From: Antedon bifida
Lineage: Eukaryota; Echinodermata; Crinoidea; Comatulida; Antedonidae
Assembly (NCBI GenBank): GCA_963402885.1
Contig: OY727093.1
Location: 24,923,409 to 24,987,408, forward strand
Reading direction: 5' to 3'
Length of the DNA stretch: 64,000 nt
Positions 36,801-45,079 of this stretch are shown here, in pieces. Under the pieces are notes generated by a model. The model did not search any database and was not told where the DNA came from. It worked only from the letters and a program-made list of their open reading frames with translations. Within the stretch, counting starts at the first letter, position 1, and every line of letters starts with the position of its first letter. Made by a program: the position numbers and the translations under genes.

Positions 36801-39800
36801 TAATCACCATTAAATGGAACGCAAAAAGCGAAGTGCATTGATAAAAGAATAAAATTTTAAATACATTATATAGTTTTTATTAACATTTTTATTTTACTGT
36901 AATAATCTAATAATATCTATCTAGGCTAGGCCTACATCTAAGAATATTTCGATTCATTCTGTGAACATCAAAATATATACCTAACAAAAACATACTGTGA
37001 GACTAACATTACAACTAATAATGTTATTATATATAAATACTAGGCTAGGGGGCTACCTATCAATAAAAAACGACCGAGTGTGTTATAATTTATATTGAAA
37101 TTTCCGTTTTATTTTTCTAGGCCTATGTGTAGGCCTAACCTTACTTATCCTGCCATTATAATATTAACTATTTGCACTTTTTGCGTTTCATACTTTAATG
37201 GGGCCTAGTTGATTGATTAGTTTTTGGCCAAGTTGACTTGAGGCCGACTTGACTTGGGGCCGAGTTGATTTTGCGCTACTCCATTATTGACTTATTGTTT
37301 GACATCTGTAGTGTGCGGGAGCCGTCTTTTATTGTTTTCCTCCGCATATAAAATTGAAAATAAAAAATGCTGCCGCTTCGAATGTTTTAGACTTTTCGTT
37401 AAAAGTAGGTGTGTTATACAGGATTTTTTTACTGATTTTGTTGTTTTCTTGTGTAGGCTTTGTATTTATCAATCTTCAAATTGTAGAGAATCATTACATG
37501 AAATAAAAAATAAATTTTTCTAGGAGAAATATCTTTTGATATTTAGAATAGAGTGAACAATAACAAGCATTGTAACTCACACTTGATAAGAAGTATGTGT
37601 AATTTCAATCTGTCGCCCTGTTTCAAAGATTTTCTTTTAGTTAGAATTTTGCATTAATATGATGTTTTATAGTCTAGAATATATATGCTAAAATCAGTAT
37701 ATGTAGGTCAACGTGTCGATTCAGTTGTACCCTGTCCATGAAGGCATTGCCATTGTTTTGTTTTCATGTTATATGAAGCTGTTATGTCAATAATACAGCA
37801 CTTAATGTTGTACTAAATGCCATTTAGGTATCAAATAATGTAGACAGTATTTGTGTTGCTTGCTAAGACAACTATGTCAAGTCTTTTAACTTTTGTCTTT
37901 TCAACAGTAATCTGCACTTCTACATATATTTGTCATAGGTTTTTATAATAAATCGATCATTAATTTAATTTTCAATTTGTAAGAATTGAAAAACTAAAAA
38001 CAAAATTTTGTACCAAATCCAAATATGTAGTATATTGTACATACTTGTGTAAAAATACATAAACAAAACCAATTAGTTTTTTTTTTTATACGGCCATACT
38101 ACATTGAAACACTGGTTCCCATCAGGTCACCAAAGTTGGCAACGTTGGGCCCGGTTGCTTTCTGGATGGGAGAACGTCTGGGAATCGCGTTGGGTGCTGT
38201 ATATATTAGAGAGTGATGATATCGGACTAACATGTGTTAGGCATGGGTTCGAGCCATACTGATTGCATCCTTAGGCAAGATGCTTTACTGTCATTACCTC
38301 GTCCTTCAGATTGGATTTTTAGCCATTGGTCCCATGTACATATAGTGCATGTTAAAGAACATGGTACATATACTATTTAAAAAGAGTAGGAGATCGTCTC
38401 CTGGTGTGCTGTTCTGCGTAGGCGCTGCACTGCTGGCTGCCGTGGCTCCGTGGAGGGCCTGATACAAATTTCCTCAGTTTCCAGTTAAGCTTGAGGACCA
38501 GAATAAATAAATTTATATTTACATTTATGTTTGCCTCAAAATGATACATGAAATTATGTATTAATACTGTACATGGATGAGGAACAAGAAAAAAAAAAAA
38601 AAAAAAACACACAACCAACAGACAGGATTCCCAAAAAGCGCACCTAATTAAATCACTATCTAGTAGATCTCCTAATGCACTGATTGGAGAAAAAAAAAAT
38701 ATTTAGAATTTAAAAATATTTAAATGTTCTCATTTTCTGTATTGCCATATTAGCATAAATGTTATGATGAAATCTGAAATTACTGAATGTGCAGTAATCA
38801 CATATTGATCCTTTGTTAATGTTTGTATTTAGCCGACAATTCAAGATGACAGTATGTAAATGTTTAATAGTAAATAAAAATACAGTTGAAATGTCAAATC
38901 ACTAAAATATCCTATCAAAGACTAATCCTGTAGTTTTATTGTTTAAGGCAGCAAAAAGGTAAAACAAATCAACATCTTTTTAACGATTTTATATTTTGAA
39001 ACATTGAGACCATCAATAAAAGACAGACAGTATAATTCGTCTGTGTTTTCTGTTCTGACAATTTCATTTGTAAACAGAACAGTTTTTAACAGAATGTGAA
39101 TAAGCATGACTGTAGTTTTTATGTTATCTGTGAAAGCACTCGTTCACACAGATAGTCTTTTCGATTTGCACGCCCATTATGTAGTCTGATACCCTATGAT
39201 GTTATTTATCTGATTTAAGTATGTGCCACTGGCATGTCCACTGCTAAATTTGAGAGTTTTCAGTGGCATTTTTCTGTTCGCTCTCTGACTTAGTACGAGT
39301 GGACATATGACATCATAGCATTGCAAATGTTTATCAACATCATGGCCGGGAATGATCTTGCAATGATTTTCTGGGGATATACAGTAGTAAAATGCATTTC
39401 AGTGGTTATTTTAAATAAACATTTTAATAATACAGGTTAGGGCCTAGATCCTAACACCAATCTTTACTTAAGGAATTTAGGATATAGACCAAGTTACAAA
39501 CACTATGCCTATGCTAACACCGGCCCAGTGGAATAGCACCACGCACACTAGATTACAATGGTCATTACATCATTCGTTCACTGGCTTGTCAACATGACTA
39601 TCCACTTCAATCAAAATGTTCGTAATATGAACATGCACTACATACAGGTATATTATACCTGTGGACATGTACGTACATATGCACTTTCATTCAAATCGAA
39701 AAGTCCCTATCCATGAATTGAAGAATTCAGCTTTCAGCTGTTGTTGTATTTGACCTTTGGTGAGGAGCTTGGATATTCATAATCTGGTTATCCTTATGTT

Positions 39801-40646
39801 TTATTAATATTTTGTTTTAGGTATGATTATAGTGTAACTGAAGATCAGATTGAGGCTGCCAGAAAGGCAATGGGAGACAGTGTACAAGTACCGGACAATT
39901 TTACAAAAACGGCGTCTGCATATAACCCAGGGAACTCTAAGGGTAGAGCACAACAACCAAGTGCATGCGTGAATCCACAAACCACAGAATTCTGCGCTAA
40001 TCTTGGTCTTACAGATCCATTTTATCTCATAGATGGAGACGCTAATTCAATGCCTGATGATAATGTTGCAGAGATTTCAATCAATGATGACTTTATTGAT
40101 GATACGATTTTAGAGACATCTGTAAATCCTGATGAAATCTCTTTAGAAGAAGAAGATGATGACGATGAGGATGATGACGATGAGGATGATGACGATGAAG
40201 ATGATGACGATGATGATGATGAAGATAATGAAGTTAAAGAAGAGGTAATAGAAGAGAAGAAAATTTTATTTTTGGAAGATGAGTTTAAAGATGAAGAGGA
40301 AGAGATATTAGCAGCAATTAAAAAAAGAGATGACTCAAAATCCTGTAAACATCCACTGTTATTGGATTCGAGTAGTGATGTTATCTTGCATAGCGAGGTT
40401 GATAGTGACATTGGAAACACAACAGATACTGGAAAAACCTCTGCTGATACAGACACTGATCATTCTACGTCGTCTTCTCTTGAAAAATTTAAAAGACGCA
40501 ATGAAAGCATATATTCATCACAAGAGGAGGATACAGACCATACTGACTCGCACACAGAGACAAGTTCAAGTTCAACAAGTCCAGGAGCAAAGAAATTCAA
40601 ACGTCGTAATGTTAGTATGTATGAAAACAAAGATGAAGATATGTGA
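21810..40646 (+). CDS. RNA lariat debranching enzyme DBR1, complete, nine coding exons
   Basis: DBR1 hydrolyses the 2',5' branch bond of excised intron lariats and acts mainly in the nucleus. Coding exons: 21810-21891, 23506-23620, 23954-24078, 24803-24969, 28969-29095, 30649-30746, 33369-33443, 36447-36589 and 39821-40646. All introns are GT-AG and the exons join in frame to 585 residues. Metallophosphoesterase residues are present: C8 and H10 in GCAHGELD, D39 in CCGDFQ, N84/H85 in GGNHEA, H174 in SHDWPR, H226 and H228 in [10 protein letters not shown]. The conserved DBR1 C-terminal region follows ([26 protein letters not shown]), then an acidic tail and a basic KRRN motif near the C-terminus. 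Length is slightly above the human protein. The introns hold many transposons and a 79-bp minisatellite, with no break in the coding frame. Confidence 0.96.
22565..22864. mobile_element. 300-bp MITE with TTAAGCCTGG ends
   Basis: Ends TTAAGCCTGGTTTCCATAAA and TTTATGGAAACCAGGCTTTA are inverted. Several internal ATCGCTAC and GTAGCGAT motifs are also inverted, making nested palindromes. Same family as 19728-19866. It lies in dbr1 intron 1. Confidence 0.75.
22976..23045 (+). repeat. tRNA-derived SINE head in dbr1 intron 1
   Basis: GCTGCGTGGCCGAACGGT (A-box region) and GAGTTCGAAAC (B-box) have the spacing of a class II tRNA promoter, recalling Ser/Leu tRNAs. The acceptor ends do not pair, so it is a SINE head or a pseudogene. 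Confidence 0.5.
23506..23620 (+). CDS. dbr1 coding exon 2
   Basis: Encodes residues 28-65 and two bases of codon 66, including D39 in the CCGDFQ motif and the [12 protein letters not shown] block. Acceptor TTAG, donor GTAAGT. Confidence 0.95.
23954..24078 (+). CDS. dbr1 coding exon 3
   Basis: Encodes residues 66-107 and one base of codon 108, with the GGNHEA metal-binding motif (N84, H85) and [13 protein letters not shown]. Acceptor ATAG, donor GTAAGT. Confidence 0.95.
24323..24674. mobile_element. AT-rich MITE (AAAGATGTATTGTCC family), copy 1
   Basis: The ends AAAGATGTATTGTCCCCC and GGGAGCAATACATCTTTA are inverted. The interior contains CCATTGGCTGCCAGCCAATT, itself a palindrome. Copies are at 44196-44504 and, in opposite orientation and incomplete, about 44786-45075. 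This copy is in dbr1 intron 3. Confidence 0.75.
24803..24969 (+). CDS. dbr1 coding exon 4
   Basis: Encodes residues 108-163 with [10 protein letters not shown] and [10 protein letters not shown], the conserved lariat-recognition region of the family. It ends in phase 0 at LKQ. The acceptor (CATTAAAG) has a weak pyrimidine tract. Confidence 0.94.
24991..25352 (+). mobile_element. 5S-rRNA-derived SINE, internally deleted
   Basis: It starts with TACGGGCATAC and TTGGATGGGGACC, then GGGTGCTGTAT, a 5S-like head lacking its middle. The body matches the copy at 38089 (GAGAGTGATGAT, CCCATGTACATATTATAG, GTAGGCGCTGCACTGC) and the tail is the shared TTTCCAGTTAAG. It begins about 20 bp inside dbr1 intron 4. 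Confidence 0.75.
25931..26130 (+). mobile_element. 5S-derived SINE, 5'-truncated
   Basis: Begins within the 5S-like head (CGGCGGGTGCTGTATATACC), continues with the family body (GAGAGTGATGGTGTAATGAT, TTGCCTCGTCCTT) and ends with TCCTCAGTTTCCAGTTAAGC. Intron 4 of dbr1. Confidence 0.7.
26566..26622 (-). repeat. tRNA-like SINE fragment
   Basis: On the minus strand TGTGGTCTACAG (A-box-like) precedes GGGTCCGAATCC (B-box-like) at tRNA spacing. Short and unpaired elsewhere. Confidence 0.4.
26763..27068 (+). mobile_element. tRNA-derived SINE with TTA-repeat tail
   Basis: The head has A-box TGGCGCAGTG and B-box GGTTCGAATCC. The body contains CACCCAGGTGTATAAATGGG and the 3' part reads TTGAGAGCTTGCTTATATGC then CGCTATATAAGAATGAACTA before a (TTA)n tail, the kind of 3' end shared with LINE partners and Deu-type SINEs. 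A 5'-truncated copy is at 29391-29553. Located in dbr1 intron 4. Confidence 0.8.
27069..27640. mobile_element. CCTCCGCCAAGGAGGTTATG repeat element, copy 1
   Basis: Starts with the palindromic ACCTCCGCCAAGGAGGT and a TG-rich tract, then GAGGCCACAGTTTTTATCCG and AGGTCAAGGTCACAACTAAC. Its far end reads GGCGGAGGTTTGTACTCTCG up to CTAGT. Ends of this kind recur in many animal genomes. A tRNA-like minus-strand segment (27424-27495) interrupts it. A second copy starts at 35164. Inserted directly next to the SINE tail in dbr1 intron 4. Confidence 0.65.
27424..27495 (-). repeat. tRNA-like (SINE head) segment
   Basis: The minus strand shows AGTGTGGTGTAATGGTTATG (A-box) and GGTTCAAGTCCCACTG (B-box) at tRNA spacing. 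The acceptor arms do not pair well, so it is a SINE head rather than a gene. Confidence 0.5.
27688..27808. mobile_element. 121-bp MITE in dbr1 intron 4
   Basis: Perfect 20-bp inverted ends: GCTCTGTCTACACTATCAAA at the left and its complement at the right. The interior has inverted CCCAAATATGG and CCATATATGGG motifs. Non-coding. Confidence 0.75.
28969..29095 (+). CDS. dbr1 coding exon 5
   Basis: Encodes residues 164-205 and one base of codon 206, with H174 in the SHDWPR metal-site motif. Acceptor ATTACAG, donor GTAATC. Confidence 0.95.
29391..29553 (+). mobile_element. 5'-truncated tRNA-SINE copy
   Basis: From AACTTGATCAAGACACAACT to the (ATT)n tail it matches the 3' half of the SINE at 26763-27068. 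The preceding 29150-29300 carries SINE-like body text (GGTCCAATGTACATAG, TTAAAGAACCTAG), suggesting a second degraded SINE. Intron 5 of dbr1. Confidence 0.7.
30649..30746 (+). CDS. dbr1 coding exon 6
   Basis: Encodes residues 206-238, including [11 protein letters not shown] with metal-site H226 and H228. Acceptor TTCTTAG, donor GTATTC. Confidence 0.95.
30805..31200. repeat. Diverged copy of the tRNA-containing foldback element
   Basis: Starts with CCTCATCTTTATCG and ATTAATTAATTCATTTTCAG, like the arm at 3521-3580. It contains AAAGCCCCAGTAGTCTAATG, the decayed A-box region of the tRNA-like core, and ends with an inverted arm remnant. Intron 6 of dbr1. Confidence 0.45.
31231..31405. mobile_element. 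pogo/Tigger-like MITE with TA target duplication
   Basis: Left end TAGTCAACTCTCCCAATACCG and right end (complement) CAGTCAACTCTCCAAATACCG are near-perfect 21-bp inverted repeats flanked by TA on both sides (31229-31230, 31406-31407). TA duplication and CAGT ends fit the Tc1/mariner-pogo group. No ORF. Confidence 0.7.
31690..33236. repeat. 79-bp minisatellite in dbr1 intron 6
   Basis: About 19 tandem units of 79 bp, each containing CATGGGAATCCCTGGCCTGA and TCTGCTCTTGGCCTCTCTTG. Two unit types occur: one with GTTTTAATAGGATC and ATCACT, the other with GTGTTTGCTAGGATC and ATCCCT. The first units (before about 31870) are more diverged and one is truncated. The array ends about 130 bp upstream of dbr1 exon 7. 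ORFs here are by-products of the repeat. Confidence 0.92.
33369..33443 (+). CDS. dbr1 coding exon 7
   Basis: Encodes residues 239-263, with [18 protein letters not shown] joining the catalytic domain to the DBR1 C-terminal domain. Acceptor TTTTTTCAG, donor GTCTCA (weaker than consensus). Phase 0 on both sides. Confidence 0.94.
33605..33740. repeat. Foldback repeat in dbr1 intron 7
   Basis: TGAATGTTTATGAGTGGAAT...GGTACAAATA is followed by the inverted GTATTTGTACCATGAATAAA...ACATTCA, with ATGAAATTTCAT-type sequence in between. A related foldback is at about 35728-35835. Confidence 0.45.
34929..35097. mobile_element. Palindromic foldback MITE, copy 2
   Basis: Same structure as 9964-10170: inverted arms with GATATTGCC and AAATATAAGATTTGACATCC, ending GGTGATATCTGTTATATTG. 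Intron 7 of dbr1. Confidence 0.65.
35164..35530. mobile_element. CCTCCGCCAAGGAGGTTATG repeat element, copy 2
   Basis: Near-identical to 27069-27400 over about 330 bp, including TATGCCCCAAAAGCTCGGAC and the A-rich end after GATCAAGGTCCAC. It lacks the far end. Intron 7 of dbr1. The minus-strand ORF 35133-35354 lies within this repeat. Confidence 0.7.
36447..36589 (+). CDS. dbr1 coding exon 8
   Basis: Encodes residues 264-310 and two bases of codon 311: [20 protein letters not shown], the conserved C-terminal domain core. Acceptor TTTTTTTAG, donor GTAAGT. Confidence 0.95.
36645..37275. mobile_element. Element with inverted TCGGCCCC tandem arrays, dbr1 intron 8
   Basis: At the left, units of about 17-18 bp (TCGGCCCCAAGTCAACT-type) repeat about eight times (36670-36790). 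At the right, the complementary array GACTTGGGGCCGAGTTGA-type lies at 37212-37270, and TTGGCCAAAAACTAATCA is inverted at the inner border. The AT-rich centre has no ORF. The arrangement looks like a transposon with repeated subterminal binding sites. Confidence 0.55.
38089..38510 (+). mobile_element. 5S-rRNA-derived SINE, full length
   Basis: The first 113 bp (38089-38201) follow 5S rRNA from TACGGCCATACTACATTGAA through GTTGGGCCCGGTTGCTT and CTGGATGGGAGAACGTCTGG to GGGTGCTGTA, so the internal Pol III promoter region is recognisable. A 260-bp body and a tail (TCCTCAGTTTCCAGTTAAGC) follow, as in SINE3-class elements. It is the best preserved of four family members here. Intron 8 of dbr1. Confidence 0.88.
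39821..40646 (+). CDS. dbr1 coding exon 9 (terminal)
   Basis: Encodes residues 311-585 and the TGA stop. It starts [18 protein letters not shown], continues with [12 protein letters not shown] and [10 protein letters not shown], an acidic run at about 420-448, a Ser/Thr-rich stretch and a final [11 protein letters not shown] tail. The acidic run is a GATGAC-type trinucleotide microsatellite in frame, so its length may vary between alleles. The antisense serine-rich ORF at 40022-40456 is a shadow. Confidence 0.95.
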
Positions 40647-40723
40647 AATGTGTGGCCTTACAGGTAGAACACATCATGTTGTAAGGAGGTACTCAAACCC
40701 AGTATAATGTTAGCAGGTGCTGA

Positions 40724-40729
40724 AATAAA
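40724..40729 (+). terminator. dbr1 poly(A) signal
   Basis: A canonical AATAAA lies 78 bp beyond the dbr1 stop codon and is the first such signal downstream. Confidence 0.7.
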
Positions 40730-40895
40730 AACAAAATGATTTTTTTAGAGGTGGGGATTTGTGTACATATATGAAAGTTGTTCTAGATAAAGATTTGACA
40801 TTAACCAGTTTAATGAATTGGTAGAAGTTTTAATTAGCAAAGGGCACAATTATGCAATCCTACACTGAAGCCAATGAAAATGCCAAGGGTAATGT

Positions 40896-41485
40896 CTTAA
40901 TGATGGTGTCATCGATGTCTTTAATTGTGTCATTGATGTCGTTGATGGTGTCATCGATGTCGTTGATGGTGTCAATGTATTTGATGGTGTTATCGATGTC
41001 GTTGATGTTGTCATCGATGTCTTTAATTGTGTCATTGATGTTGTTGATGGTGTCAATGTATTTGATGTTGTCATCGATGTCGTTGATGGTGTCAATGTAT
41101 TTGATGGTGTCATTAATGTCTTTGATGGTGCCATCGATGTCTTTAATGGCGTCATCGATGTCTTTGATGGTGGTTTCATCGATGTCTTTGATGGTGCCAT
41201 CGATGTCTTTGATGGTGCCATCGATGTCTTTGATGGTGGTTTCATCGATGTCTTTGATGGTGTCATCGATGTCTTTGATGGTGTCATCAATGTCTTTGAT
41301 GGCGTCATTAATGTCTTTGATGGCGTCATCGATGTCTTTGATGGCGTCATCGATGTCTTTGATGGTGGTTTCATCGATGTCTTTGATGGCGTCTTTGATG
41401 GTGTCATTAATGTCTTTGATGGTGCCATCGATGTCTTTGATGGTGGTTTCATCGATGTCTTTGATGGTGTTATCGATGTCTTAAT
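40896..41485. repeat. 21-bp minisatellite downstream of dbr1
   Basis: About 27 units of ATCGATGTCTTTGATGGTGTC with variants. Several units are 24 bp (extra GGT) and some are shorter, but most length steps are multiples of three, so frames stay open on both strands, giving KTSMTPS-type and SLMVSSM-type translations. The minus-strand ORF 40850-41629 has unique sequence before the repeats but no domain. Regarded as non-coding satellite unless transcription is shown. Confidence 0.88.
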
Positions 41486-41489
41486 AATG

Positions 41490-44190
41490 CTGTCATGTAT
41501 TTGAGAAAAGCTTTCGGTACACCAAATCAGTTTATGTAAGCTTTTGAAAAGAAAGGTGGACACTAGAAAATGTAAACACTGTATAATTATGAAAAATACA
41601 TTTTTATCATTGCATCTAGATATAGACAACCCCTCGTGAACATAATGGTAAATATCTTCTTTTATAAATTTGATTGTAAAAAGAAATTGTTATTTATTTA
41701 ATATGTATCTTATGGACTTCATAATAATTAATTTTAAAAGACATGCTCATGATATTTTAAATATTATTTTATGTATTTCTCTATTAACACATTTTAAAGT
41801 TTACTAATCCACTGGTGACTGACTAAAAAGTTGTTTAAAGAAAACTTCAATTTTATTCAGAAATGCCTCCATAAATGGAGAGAAGAACCTACGAAAGTTA
41901 CAATAAAAGAACAATACAGTGCATAATATTATCAAAAACAATTTTTTAAAATCGAAAGTAAAAAACTAAGATCGTGAATATGATCGCTATTTTTAAGTGT
42001 GGAGGCAAAATAACCTTTCTCAATGAATATACTAATAGTTGTAACTTTAACACTGATACCTGTGTAAAATACCTCATCTTGGTTAATTTGCATATATTAA
42101 ATTGGTTTGGTATCTAAATTTCACATTTTTATTTAAATGATATTTACGTTGTTCATAAATAAAACATCAGCCGAATTTGATCCCAGCTATACTGCTTCAA
42201 TAAAAAATCTGATCTTGTTAGAGCAATTAAGTGTTTAAATGCCGAGCAGGTTGAATTAGATTCACTCTGCTTCTTATCTTAACACAAACCTACTAAATAG
42301 AACATATTTACACGTATTAACATTTTGCTTTGTTTCGTGGATTCGATGAGATTACGTCGTTTTTATTATTCCTGTTTATAAAGGTTTTATGATATGTATT
42401 ATTACATTTTACAACCAAATGCCGTCAAGTATTAATTTATTTCTAAATGTTTATTTTAATAAATGTTATCGCGTTTATTTTACATGAATCGGATTGTACC
42501 TTATTAAAATCTAAATCCCAAGCCCTCCCCACCCTCCCAGTTGTAAAAGTACGGTAAATATTATTATTACGTAATTTATTGCAATAACGGTCCTATTAAC
42601 AATCATTATTATTTCAAAGCATTTAATTCATGAACACAGCTTGATTTATTTCGGTAAACGTTTTTATTTCAACATTTACATTGACACTATCCGTATAAAT
42701 GAAGTGACAAACAAAGTCATCCCGCTAAAATGTAATCGTGCGCATATGTTGACATCGGTACCACATGATACCATAGGCGTATCTAGATTTCACAAATTAC
42801 AATGCAAAGGATATAACATTAGATTATGTTCAGTAGTTAAGTTTTAAGCCCTTCTTTTTGTCAGAGGTTGATTTTGATATTTTATTACTCTGTAAAATAT
42901 TGATTTTCACAAGTATTTATGCAATAAAGTGTCGATTTTATTAGATGATTTGTTTATATCTTTATGTATTCTGTCTGGTTGACTTGTGATCGTACTTTTA
43001 TTTATTCATTCAACTTTCTGCCATATACAATACAAAGAAGACTTCAGCAGGGTATGTTTGTTTACATTTTATTAAAATAATAAAAGCCTATGACATGTGT
43101 TGCTTTGAATACAGGAACTCCGCTGCCTCCATTGATACAATAACTATACACAAACTTGACGTGGCTTCATTTTGTCAACTAGAGTGGGAGCGAGCAAACT
43201 CTAGGAAGTGTAGACCTTGCAAGGTGATTGACACATCTTACCGTGAACCCGGAAATTACTTACCGCGCGTAGAGTTAAAATTTACCGATTGAAATCAGAA
43301 AATGTCTTATAAAACCCTTTATAATATCTTAAAGATAGAAATATGGAACAATAGCGTAGTACTGAAAACTAATGTTATCAAATCTACGTTTCGCGATACA
43401 TCTGAGATAGAAAAGGTAGGTATCCAAGGCGGAGATTGGTACCGAAGGTTTTCCATTGTGCTCGCCTGTGTCAGAATTAACCATAATTTATATATAGATG
43501 ATGTAATCATGTCGCATGAATACAGCAGGAAAACAATGCATTTACTCTGATGAGCTGGCATCATTAAAGCAACATTGTACTATTGCATTTATTGTCGAAG
43601 ATACCCGAGTAATTCAGCCTTTTTTGCATTTTCTACTGAAAAGTACATCACTCTTATTATTGGTTATGCGATACTGTCAATGTATAAATATAATTGAGAA
43701 AATACGACTATGCTACCCATGCTCCATTACAGGAATAATACCAAACAAATAATAGGCTACTACAGTTACATTAATAAATGTAATTTCCAAATAGAGCTGG
43801 GTTAACAGTGTGTCTCATGAATTCACTTGCCTCCCGTCAGCGTCATTCAATCCGTCGATATTTCATGAAACATAACGAGAAATAGGTTAAACACTCAATA
43901 CTATGAATTAAGACCGTAGATTATGACTATTACATTAACGTAAGAAGTTCTGAGAAAATCATTGGCATCATTTGTGAATTTCCATAAAATCTTCATTATA
44001 TACCGTTTTCTATGATTATTGAAGATAATTAGAATATTTGTAATTTACCAGGTTGTGAACTTTTGATTATAATGCCTAATTAAGATTGAGAATCAATCAA
44101 ACTGGTCTGATTATTATTGTCATACATCAATATCGGCTCGGTGTGAATAATATGTGTGTTAATATGGGCTACCTTACCTGTAATCAAACC
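41490..44190. other. Unassigned intergenic DNA
   Basis: AT-rich with no recognised gene or mobile element. Three ORFs of 65-82 codons lie close together (43095-43292, 43302-43550, 43516-43752). Their translations show no domain, and flanking splice signals are not convincing. Confidence 0.5.
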
Positions 44191-44195
44191 CTTTG

Positions 44196-44504
44196 AAAGA
44201 TGTATTGTCCTCCAAAAACATGAAAAATGAAAGTTAATCACTTCAATAGAAAAAAAAACACGAAAAAAATCTGGTTTTCACTTATAAAATGACAAAATAA
44301 ATGGTAAAATTCAACCAAAAATCCATTGGCTGGCAGCCAATTTGACCATTTTTTGATTTAAATTACATTTTTTTCATGTAAATACATTTTTTTTTTCGAT
44401 CCTATTTTTTGTCAAAGTGGATAACTTTTATGTTACATTAAAATGGAATATTCAACAAAAAATTGTTTAAGAATTATTTTTTCAGGGGGACAATACATCT
44501 TTAA
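44196..44504. mobile_element. AT-rich MITE (AAAGATGTATTGTCC family), copy 2
   Basis: The inverted ends and the interior motifs CCATTGGCTGGCAGCCAATT and GTCAAAGTGGATAACT match 24323-24674 closely. No ORF. Confidence 0.75.
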
Positions 44505-44785
44505 ACTGGGGATATGTTTGTATATCTTAACCTAAATGTGGAGGAACCTAATGTAGCAGGTTCACAACACACATACACACAAACAAGCTCATATCATGTT
44601 ATGGTGACTCTGTTGCTTTGGGGTCTCGTGACATTTTTGATGTCGAAAAAATAAATGAAATGAAATAGCCTACTCAACATGATTTTATCATCTGTTCTAA
44701 ATGTATGTGTTTCTTAATTATGATATGTATTATCATATACGGAATGTATCAGGTAGTAGGCCTACACGTTCTAGTACTAGTAATC

Positions 44786-45075
44786 TTAAAGATGTATTGT
44801 CCCCTAAAATTGTTTTTTTGTTTAATATGCCATTTTAATGTCACATAATAGTTACTCACTTTGACCAAAAACTGGATAAACAAAAAATGCTTTCCTTAAA
44901 GCAAAAATTACCTGAATTGTCTGCCGACAACGGTTTTTGGTTAAAATTAACCGTTTCTTTTGTCTTTTTATAAGTGAAATCATTAGTTTTGTTTTTTCTA
45001 CAGAAGTGAATAACTTTATTAAAACTGAAAAAATGGCCTATTCAAAGTCTGATTTTTATTTTTCAAGTTTTATTT
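44786..45075. mobile_element. AT-rich MITE (AAAGATGTATTGTCC family), copy 3, incomplete
   Basis: Starts TTAAAGATGTATTGTCCCCT and carries the family interior in reverse orientation (ACTCACTTTGACCAAAAACT, TTATAAGTGAAATCATTAG). The second terminal repeat is missing. Confidence 0.6.
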
Positions 45076-45079
45076 TCTT

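Noticed and set aside
38089-38201. Possible functional 5S rRNA gene
   Set aside because: It is continuous with a SINE body and tail shared by other copies, and has several substitutions from 5S rRNA.
40022-40456. Antisense ORF of 144 codons with a polyserine run
   Set aside because: It is the complement of the acidic repeat in dbr1 exon 9; the sense reading is conserved DBR1.
43095-43752. Three adjacent plus-strand ORFs as exons of one gene
   Set aside because: Translations have no recognisable domain, and acceptor and donor signals that would join them are not convincing.
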